From: Chara braunii
Lineage: Eukaryota > Streptophyta > Charophyceae > Charales > Characeae
DNA length: 25,123 nucleotides
NCBI GenBank assembly: GCA_003427395.1
Contig: BFEA01000301.1
Span: 1,886,293 to 1,911,415, forward strand
Direction: 5' to 3'
Part shown: positions 17,727-25,123 of the stretch, in pieces
Numbering within the stretch: position 1 is the stretch's first letter
How the letters are laid out: each line of letters begins with the position of its first letter
Position numbers and translations under genes: made by a program
Notes under the pieces: generated by a model
The model's input: the letters and a program-made list of their open reading frames with translations, nothing else
What the model was told of the DNA's origin: nothing
Database searches by the model: none

Positions 17727-18780
17727 AAGTGAGTCCCCTTCAAAAGTGGAAGGTGGTTAAATGATTGAAATGACATAGAAAACGGTTTGAATGATAAAAT
17801 CTGTCGAGAAAGACCAAAAGAAATATTTATTTTGGTGAGATTTTGGAAGGTCGCAAATTGGTGAAATTTTGAGAAGATGTCTATAAGATGTGTGGTCTTC
17901 TTACTCTGATCAAGTGGGAGATCACGACCCTGTGAATCTGGCGGTGATTTTTTGTGGAGAGGGCGTTGTGCCCTTGAGTGAGTCAGACCTTTGCGTAGTC
18001 CCGCAGTACGCCTGAGATTATTGCGACACACCGTCCAGCCACTATGATGCTAATCTTAAGACATATTTTGTGAGGTCAAGCTAAGGGGCTATACTTAGCA
18101 TCGCTGGAACTGTGGAACCTAACTCCCAGGGAGGGCCGCTGACCGACGCAACCTGGCAGCAGGACCACGACTCACCAAAGGGTAAGGTTGAGGGGTGTAG
18201 CCGCCTCAAAGAGTCTTATTCCCGTGGGATGTCGGAGGTGTAGGAGTCAAGATGGGTAAGGTTGAGGGTAAGGTTGAGGGGTACCGTTGCTAAAATAACA
18301 ACACGACGGGTCGTAGATCCGGCTCGATCAACCAGGCTATGGTGGGCCAAGAAGGAGACCTGAGTCTATTGTACTAGACTGAAGGAGAGATTTGTGATAA
18401 AAGTTATATATATTTTTGTGAATATTGTGTGACAAAGGCGATAGTGCCTTTAAAGGGTCTCGGTTAGGGCCCGCGTCCTAAGTTATGACCCTGCATGCAG
18501 GACGATGACTAAACATGACACCCAACGATGAACCGGCAGGTGTCTAGGACAAAGGGAGGGGATTATCAACAACTACCCAGCATGAACTTTATGTTGTAAT
18601 ACTGATCTAGTACACCTGCGCGCGCAGGAGCCCCAGGTTGAGACCCTGGCAGCAGCAAGACATATTGGGTACTATCTGTTAACCACTCGAACAGAGTCAA
18701 TCGGCCAATCGGGTTGGTTCTTTTCTCGTCGACATTTGGAGTTGTGGTTGAATTGATAGTTTTTTTTATTATCCGACGCG
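17727..18780. other. Non-coding stretch with short repeats
   Basis: No coding signal. GGTAAGGTTGAGGG occurs at 18181-18194 and 18255-18268, with TAAGGTTGAGGGG again directly after. A perfect 14-bp palindrome CCTGCGCGCGCAGG lies at 18615-18628, followed by a T-arm-like hairpin (CCAGG-TTGAGAC-CCTGG). May be the 3' non-coding part of the LTR element. Confidence 0.4.
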
Positions 18781-19049
18781 ACGGGGACGTCGCTCAATAA
18801 GGTCCGGTAAGCTGTCGGCGCGAATACCCTTACAAGGGTATCCGCCCTGGTTTTTGCAAGTGGCAGAAAATAGGTTTGGTTTGAAATTTGAGTACACTGC
18901 GCGAGTCGCAGTTACTTTTTGTTTGCACTGACTGAATGGTTGACTGGAATGGGCGCGCAATTTTGAGGCGTGCATGATGACTTTTTCTTGATGCTATGGA
19001 GTCAGCGTTTCCGCCGGCAAAATTTTTTGGCTTTGATTAAGACTAGGAG

Positions 19050-20120
19050 AAGTTTTCTTTCATTGAAGTGATCATGGTACGTCTGCGTTCATACAGCGTG
19101 CGTCATTGGAAGTGGCGTTGCTTTGAGCAGCAATTGGGGTGTGCGAGGGAAATTAGAGTGCGAGCGGTGACCTTCGCGCGGTAGATGCGTGAGGTTGACA
19201 GTCGTGGACAAAACCAGGCCCTATGAGCAGCGAACGCCATAGGTCGGCAACCGTGAGTTTCGTCCGTAGGCGAAGGAATGACCTTGGGGTATTTTGGTAG
19301 GCCGCGTGCCGTGCGGCAACAGTTTATATTGAATTTCGCAGTAGTCCATCTCAGCCTTGGGTACTAGCACTATTGGTAACAATATGGGATTTTCAAAGTG
19401 ATGGTACAGGGAGCGAGGCTGGCGGCGATGGAGTGTTGGAGCGATTGAAGATACCAAGGGGTTGAGGGCCCGGCGGGGCTATCCCCCCTCAAGTTCGCTG
19501 TCGACCACGACAACGGGCGCCGATGGTCTCCCCTTCCCAAAGCACCGATTTTCGGTGTTAGTTATTTTAGTTGTCGATCCTGTTTCTGGGACGCGGCACC
19601 AACATCAGTACCAAGGTTGTTTGCAAGGGTACCGCCTTGCGTGGGCTGAAGAGGCAAGCGGTTGCAATCTCCGCAAAGTGGTCGTCACGACCGTCGAGGA
19701 CCTTGAGTACGCGCTTTTTGGTGGGCCAGTTTGGGTTTCTGTGTGTTCGGGATGCTGGCGAATTTTTTTCTATCCTGCCCGTCTGGAAACACGGACCAAG
19801 AAATCGACGTGCATGCAGGCCTGTGGGTGAGGGGGCGGAAGGAACTTGAGTGGCGGGGACACTCTGCGAGAGCACCATCCGCCAACCGGGATCTGCAGTA
19901 GGACCCGCGGGGTAGTAGGAACAAAAGTTGGGTTTGCCGGCAAAAAGGCGGTACGAGGGCGGTCCCGGTAGGCCATAAGAGCCTTGGCCCGCGGCCGCGG
20001 CATGGTGAGGCGGCGCGCATGGTGAGCCAAGCGAGGCCTTACCCCCGAGGCAGCGGAGCACGACGTTGCAAGGCCATGGATTTGGGCAGTGGGCCACGAT
20101 GTGGCCTTGGTACCTATTTG
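19050..20120 (-). pseudogene. Decayed Ty3/gypsy-like gag-pol remnant
   Basis: Read on the minus strand from high to low coordinates. At 20084-20110 a zinc-knuckle end (QGHIVAHCP) keeps GH and the last Cys, but the two upstream Cys positions are Asn. At 19355-19376, PIVLVPKA matches the RT finger block before the usual YC-x-DYR. At about 19222-19300, in another frame, IPSPTDET and then A-x2-WF match the motif-A approach (YPxPRxDE...WFSxLD). At about 19104-19139 fragments recall the F-G-L-x-N-A-P-x-T-F-Q block. Order and spacing suit gag knuckle, protease, RT. Frameshifts and stops between the blocks show old decay. The 176-codon open stretch 19567-20097 belongs to it, but no protease motif is seen. 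Each match alone is weak; the ordered set carries the call. Confidence 0.4.
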
Positions 20121-20490
20121 AAGGGTTGGGCAGGCTGCAACTACTCTTTATATAGAGAACTGGGCCTGCTGCAACCAGGTTGGGGCCTAACCCTATAGGT
20201 TACGTCACTGAATTGTCACCAGGCGGATCCCAGGATTGAGGCCAGCAGCGAGCAGCGGAGGAGCATGTCGGAGCAAGCCAATGTGGGACTATCCCCCTTC
20301 CCTTTTTGCGGGGGGTTTCCGGCCGCGGGCCCGTGAGAAAGGACCAGGTGCCGGTGGGTCCCCTCCCCCTATTCCGTTTCCCTAAAGAAAAATTTATAAG
20401 CCTTATTACTATTGATTTTTTATTATTATTATTTTATTTCCTATTTTTTTCTTTTTTTGCATCTGTGAAGGTGGCCCGGTGGTGGCACCA
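20121..20490. other. Non-coding stretch with TATA-like site
   Basis: TTTATATAG near 20147 lies between two diverged copies of GGGC(A/C)(G/T)GCTGCAAC (about 20130 and 20163). T-rich tract with TTA repeats at 20400-20460. No coding signal. Confidence 0.35.
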
Positions 20491-20491
20491 A

Positions 20492-20577
20492 ATCCGGGCT
20501 TAGGACTGACCCAGGAGCCTTGTTCAGTGGATACACCACTGAACTGTTGAGATACAGATCTGTGCCCAAGCCCGGAT
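20492..20577. repeat. Nested inverted repeats (foldback)
   Basis: Outer arms ATCCGGGCTTAGG (20492-20504) and CCCAAGCCCGGAT (20565-20577) pair with one mismatch. Inner arms GTTCAGTGG (20522-20530) and CCACTGAAC (20536-20544) pair perfectly around a 5-nt loop. The palindrome ACAGATCTGT (20554-20563) lies between. The parts linking inner and outer stems do not pair, so this is not a simple microRNA hairpin. Confidence 0.75.
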
Positions 20578-20722
20578 GAGGCAGCTGCACCAAGGCAGCA
20601 GACCCGACGAGCCTGGGTCTCCGCCCAAGGAGCTTGGGACATCCGTTAAGATGGGAACGATAACAGCAGAGATCAGCATGGCCAATGCACTGGGGCAGCA
20701 CGTTGTAGGGGCCATACCCTGA
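20576..20722 (+). CDS. 48-aa unrecognised small ORF
   Basis: ATG to TGA, 48 codons, open upstream to a stop near 20541. Product: RQLHQGSRPDEPGSPPKE, then VKMGTITAEISMANALGQ and HVVGAIP. Normal protein composition, no family recognised. The minus strand is open across the same bases (20524-20925), so the coding claim is weak. Confidence 0.2.
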   Translation: MRQLHQGSRPDEPGSPPKELGTSVKMGTITAEISMANALGQHVVGAIP

Positions 20723-21073
20723 AGGACTTTCGAGCCTAGGTCGACCCCGCTGCGGGTCCCATTTGGCTCGACCCGCCCACGCTCACGCTCAGGGCGCGGG
20801 TCGTTCGTCCCAGGGGCACCCCCACCTAGTGCTATGAGATGGATGGGGATGGGCCGCTTGCGAGAGGGCTTTACATTGGGGGATGTAGCTCCGCTCTCGC
20901 GACAAGATGGTAGCTCTTTGGTCACTCGTGACGTTTTCTCGATTTAATTAAGTCTGATCAGGCAATTGCTCCTTCCAATACACAAGCAGTCCAAGGAGTT
21001 CGTTGAGGACTCGTCTTCTTGTCGTGCGCAGGCCAAGCGTCATCCATTGGGCCACGCACAATTTTTACTAAGT
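20723..21073. other. Non-coding stretch
   Basis: GC-rich at first, then mixed. No feature supported. Confidence 0.4.
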
Positions 21074-21166
21074 CTAGTGGCTCAAGACAACCCCTTCGGC
21101 ATCCTTGGGGTGGGGAGGCATCGCCCGGACCCCTAGCCGCTATATTTTTTTTGCTTGAGCCACTAG
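21074..21166. repeat. Perfect 13-bp inverted repeat, 67-nt spacer
   Basis: CTAGTGGCTCAAG (21074-21086) and CTTGAGCCACTAG (21154-21166). Total 93 bp, the size of a small MITE, but no flanking target duplication is evident. Confidence 0.75.
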
Positions 21167-21829
21167 CATAGCATTCATCTAGCCGGGACTGCCCTTAGTC
21201 CTTCCGGGCTTGCATTGCATTCAAGAGCACCATTGCATTGAGTCATCACACGACGTCGCATCCCATGGTCTATCATGCACTCATGATCATCAAGTCCTTC
21301 CCACATCCACGGTCCACGCGAAGCCCAAGTCTTTCCCTCGTCGGTTTCCCGGCGGATCCAGTCCCGCTCAACACCCATCCCAAGCTATTCACCTGTACAA
21401 CACCACACGAAGCATGGACCAAATGCAATCCCCGTTGGGGTCAACACACCGTCCCTTCCCGCAGGCCTAAGTTTCCTTTGCCCTTCGATGATCCTTTGGT
21501 TGTCCTTCACTTCCCTCAAGCAAAACCATGCGTTCTCCTTAGTCATGCAGTCGGGGAAGATGGTTGAGTCAAACGAACCTTGTTACAAAAAACAACACTC
21601 CTTTCTGCTCTCACAGATGTTCCCAACAGCCTGGTATCCTTTCATTCCTAGTGGCACAAGAGACCGGCAGTCCTCCCCTTGCCCGCGCTTTCCACCAAGT
21701 GAGGACCAAGTTTTTTTCCGTTTGTCCCCTAGCAATGTAACAGGAGAGGGTAGAGGTTAGTCACATGCCATGGAAGGGAAGGAGTGAGGGAATGGGTAAG
21801 GGTTAAAGGGTTTGTAGGAATGGGGGAAA

Positions 21830-21830
<1 letters not shown>
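21167..21830. other. Non-coding stretch
   Basis: Overlapping + frames (21210-21470, 21238-21567, 21488-21760) read as low-quality protein and are probably chance. No domain recognised. Confidence 0.35.

Positions 21831-21856
<26 letters not shown>
21831..21856. repeat. (GA)13 microsatellite
   Basis: Perfect GA run about 90 bases before the first minisatellite array. Confidence 0.95.
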
Positions 21857-21860
<4 letters not shown>

Positions 21861-21948
21861 TCAAGAATTTTCACATCCTAATCGACCTTGATCCTTGACC
21901 CTCTTTAACCGGCCCCGCCCGAGACTTCGCGTGCCCCCTTGCGGCCCC

Positions 21949-22545
21949 CTATGGCCCTCAAGTGGATGAGGGAGGTGATAAGCGAAGAAGGGTTGAGGCA
22001 GTCGGCTATGGTGGATGGGCGTAGGAGATTAAGGAAGAAGAAGGGTTGGGGTGGTTGGCTATGGCGGATGAGTGTAGGTGATGGAGGAAGAAGAAGGGTT
22101 GAGGTGGTCGACTATGGTGGATGGGTATAGGGGATGGAGGAAGAAGAAGGGTTGAGGTGGTCCGCTATGGTGGATGGGTGTAGGGGATGGAGGTGGAAGA
22201 AGGGTTTGGGGTGGTTGGCTATGGTAGACGGGTGTTGGTGGTGGAGGAAGAAGAAGGGTTGAGTTGGTCGGCTATGGTGGACGGGTGTAGGTAGTGGAGG
22301 AAGGGGAAGGGTTGAGGTGGTCGGCTATGGTGGATGGGTGTAGGTGGTGGAGGAAGAAGAAGGGTTGAGGTGGTTGGCTATGGTGGATGAGTCTAGGTGG
22401 TGGAGGAAGAAGAACAGTTGAGGTGGTCGGCTATGGTGGAAGGGTGTTGGTGACGGAAGAAGAAGAAGGGTTGAGGTGACTGGCTATGGTGGATGAGTGT
22501 AGGTGATGGAGGAAGAAAAAGGGTTGAGGTGGTTGAGGTCGGAGG
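21949..22545. repeat. Minisatellite array 1, 53-bp unit, ~11 copies
   Basis: Unit core GGTCGGCTATGGTGGATGGG plus GTGTAGGTGATGGAGGAAGA. The GCTATGG anchor (or its variant) is at 22005, 22058, 22111, 22164, 22218, 22271, 22324, 22377, 22430 and 22483, spaced 53 or 54. A diverged copy precedes it. The + strand is purine-rich (G and A). Because 53 is not a multiple of 3, the open frames through it are not conserved. Confidence 0.95.
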
Positions 22546-22684
22546 AGCGGTGGCGACGACGGAAGCTCGACGAACGCAACCTAATTCTTAGCCTCGTGCC
22601 CCCCCCCTTTCCTACCCGGGCGCTCGGTCACCACATACGGCTTTTGGAAGGCACCGGTCACGTAAAAAGGAGGAAGAACTGATC
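22546..22684. other. Unique spacer between arrays 1 and 2
   Basis: Short GC-rich link with a C9 run near 22599. No repeat unit shared with either array. Confidence 0.6.
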
Positions 22685-23998
22685 TGTGTCATCGGAGTTG
22701 CAACACTCACACATACTCATACCACATGTCGCCGGCTACAGCTAGGGTGGGGAAGGACTAAACTGGCCACCGGGACTGCAACGCACACACTTTACACATA
22801 CCGCATGTCACCGGTTACAGCAAGGGGTAGGGATGGACTGAACTAGGCTACCAGAACTGCAACATATACACATACACATACCGCATTTCACTGGTTACAG
22901 CAAGGGGTAGGGATGGGCTGAACTGGGCTACCGGGACTGCAACATATACACATACACATACCGCATTTCACTGGTTACAGCAAGGGGTAGGGATGGACTG
23001 AACTGGGCTACTGGGACTGGAACATACATACATACACATACCGGGTGTCACCGGTAACAGCAAGGGGTAGGGGTGGACTGAACTGGGATGACGGGACTGC
23101 AACATACACGCATACACATACCGCATGTCACTGGTTACAACAAGGGGTAGAGATGGACTGATCTTAGGCTACTGGGACTGCAACATACACACATACACAT
23201 ACCGCATGTCACTGGTTACAACAAGGGGTAGAGATGGACTGATCTTAGGCTACTGGGACTGCAACACACACACATACACATACCGGGTGTCACCGGTTAC
23301 AGCAAGGGGTAGGGGTGGACTGAACTGGGCTACCGGGACTGCAACACACTCACATACACACACCGGGTGTCACTGGTTACAACAAAAGGGCAACGGTGGA
23401 CTGAACAAGTTACCGGGACTGCAACACACACACATACACATACCAGGTGTCACCGGTTACAGCAAGGGGTAGGGGTCGACTGAACAAGCTACCGGGGTTG
23501 CAACACACACACATACACATACCGAGAGTCACCCGTTACAACACGGGGTAAGGGTGGACTGAACAAGTTACCGGGGCTGCAACACACACACTTACACATA
23601 CCGGGTGTCACTGGTTACAGCAAGGGGTAAGGGTGGGCTGAACTGGGCTACCGGGACAGCAACACACTCACATACACAGACCGGATGTCCCTGGTTACAG
23701 CAACGGGTAAGGGTAGGCTCAACTGGGCTATCGGGATGACAACACACTCGCATACACACACCGGGTGTCACTGGTTGCAGCAAGGGGTACGGGTGGACTG
23801 AACAAGTTACCGGGGTTGCAACACACACACATACACATACCAGGTGTCACCGGTTACAGCAAGGGGTAGGGGCGGACTGAACTGGGCTACCGGGACTACA
23901 ACACACACACATACACACACCGGGTATCACTGGTTACAGCAAGGGGTAAGGGTGGACTGAACTGGGCTACCGGGACTGCAACACACTCACATACACAC
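22685..23998. repeat. Minisatellite array 2, 80-bp unit, ~16 copies
   Basis: Unit: (T)ACCGGGACTGCAACACACAC, ACATACACATACCGGGTGTC, ACCGGTTACAGCAAGGGGTA, GGGGTGGACTGAACTGGGC. The CAAGGGG anchor is at 22821, 22901, 22981, 23061, 23141, 23222, 23303, then variant or intact at 23383, 23463, 23542, 23621, 23701, 23781, 23860 and 23940; spacing 79-81. Two neighbouring 81-bp units (23141, 23222) are almost identical, a recent duplication; since 81 is divisible by 3 they create a spurious repeat ORF. A 79/80-bp subtype ending AACAAG(T/C)TACC clusters at 23401-23815. Confidence 0.97.
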
Positions 23999-24004
23999 CT
24001 AACT

Positions 24005-25123
24005 ACCGCCAATTCACAAGCTAGGGAGCATCCTCGCTAGGGGAAAGCCTACCGTAGTACCCCCAAGTGAATCGCAAGACATACTTGCGTCAGACAACCA
24101 AGAGATGAGTTTGAAAGTAATCTACCCAGGGGAAAGTATCACCGAAGTATTTCAAGATGAAGCGCTTCACACCGAAGTACCCAAATCAGCAAATTGACAA
24201 GATTGATGACATCTACATTAGGGGAATGATCACCGAAGTATCCCAAGATGAAGCGCTTCACACCCAAGCACCCAAATCAGCAAGTTGACAAGATTGATGA
24301 CATCTACACTAGGGAAATGATCTCCGAAGTATCCCAAGATGAATCGCCACACACATAAGCACCCAAATCAGCAAATTGACAAGATTGATGACATCTACAC
24401 TAAGGGAATGATCTCCGAAGTATCCCAAGATGAAGCGCTTCACACCCGAGCACCCAAATCAGCAAATTGACAAGATTGATGGCATCTACACTAGGGGAAT
24501 GATCTCCAAAGTATCCCGAGATCAATTGCCACACACATAAGCACCCAAATGAACAAATTGACAAGATTGATGACATCTACACTAGGGGAATGATCTCCAA
24601 AGTATCTTAAGATAAAGCACTTCACACCCAAGCACCCAAATCAACAAATTGACAAGATTGATCACAAGATTGATCACATCTACACTAGGGGAATGATCTC
24701 CGAAGTATCCCAAGATGAAGCGCTTCACACCCAAGCACCCAAATCAGCAAATTGACAAGATTGATGACATCAACATTACGAGAATGATCTCCAAAGTATC
24801 CCAAGATGAAGCGCTTCACAACCAAGCACCCAAATCAACCAATTGACAAGATTGATGACATCTCCACGAGCGGAATGATCATCGAAGTATCCCAAGATGA
24901 ATCGCAACACACACAAGCATCCAAATCAGCGAAACACACGATTGAGAGCATCAACACTAAGGGAAAGTTCACCAAAGTATCCCTGAAGAGCAACACACAC
25001 AAGCATCCAAATTAGTGAAAACACAAGATCGAGAGCGTCAACACTAGGGGAAAGTTCACCGAAGTATCCCAAGATGAATCGCAACACAAAAAAGCACCCA
25101 AATCAGTAAAAACACAAGTTCGA
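24005..25123. repeat. Minisatellite array 3, 91-bp unit, ~12 copies, runs off the window
   Basis: Unit: CACCCAAATCAGCAAATTGA, CAAGATTGATGACATCTACA, CTAGGGGAATGATCTCCGAA, GTATCCCAAGATGAAGCGCT, TCACACCCAAG. The CCCAAAT anchor is at 24180, 24271, 24362, 24453, 24544, 24635, 24738, 24829, 24920, 25006 and 25097. Spacing is 91 except one 103 (a 12-bp duplication CACAAGATTGAT at 24651-24674) and one 86. Units at both edges share a second subtype (GGGGAAAG...GAATCGCAA). Confidence 0.97.

Noticed and set aside
18600-18660. tRNA-like T-arm (CCAGG-TTGAGAC-CCTGG) with palindrome
   Set aside because: The loop lacks TTC, no A box or acceptor stem is found, so no tRNA or SINE can be supported.
19462-19849. 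Plus-strand ORFs of 122 and 92 codons
   Set aside because: They are the antisense of the better-supported minus-strand gypsy remnant and contain no domains.
21074-21166. 93-bp MITE with 13-bp terminal repeats
   Set aside because: No target-site duplication flanks it; kept only as an inverted repeat.
21939-22130. 63-codon ORF in array 1
   Set aside because: It is the translation of 53-bp repeat units whose length is not a multiple of three.
22685-25123. CRISPR-like array
   Set aside because: Units are contiguous tandem repeats without unique spacers, in a eukaryotic context; these are minisatellites.

Overview
The window looks like TE-rich, gene-poor nuclear DNA from a eukaryote of the green lineage, possibly a charophyte or other alga. 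The evidence is an LTR element whose primer-binding site matches the 3' end of plant-type tRNA-Asp, a reverse transcriptase (RT) of the Penelope-like type reported from green algae and spike mosses, GT...AG-flanked exon-like pieces, and long minisatellites. Nothing looks prokaryotic: no operons, no dense long ORFs. No complete host gene could be identified with confidence, and the species cannot be fixed from sequence alone.

Layout. 1-710: AT microsatellites, a strong inverted repeat and a diverged 190-bp tandem duplication. 720-6240: a block whose + strand is very rich in A and C. It holds low-complexity ORF1-like sequence and, at 3210-5365, a broken Penelope-like RT gene with a CxC motif upstream, motifs A, B and C, and an unusually long A-to-B insert. 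(CA)n tracts lie on both sides of it. 6240-11800: mostly non-coding, with a few short exon-like islands (6625-6960, 7406-7540, 9103-9456, 10807-11040), GGCC-type palindromes, and a Helitron-like 3' terminus at 10088-10111 preceded by irregular repeats. 11800-17700: a + strand LTR retroelement. The 5' LTR ends at 12751, the tRNA-Asp primer-binding site is 12754-12773, a consensus splice donor lies at 12841/12842, and several ORFs follow, including a decayed gag-like reading frame (15487-16641). No pol was found in this element. 18900-20120: a much decayed Ty3/gypsy-like element on the minus strand, with a zinc-knuckle remnant followed by RT finger, motif A and motif B remnants. 20290-21930: non-coding sequence with foldback structures and a (GA)n tract. 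21949-25123: three adjacent minisatellites with unrelated units of 53, 80 and 91 bp, the last running off the window end.

The parts do not form one pathway; the window is an accumulation of selfish elements and satellites. The two most interesting points are the Penelope-like element with telomerase-like features, and the LTR element in which a splice donor just after the primer-binding site faces acceptor-like sites directly in front of separate ORFs, a layout resembling a spliced retrovirus.
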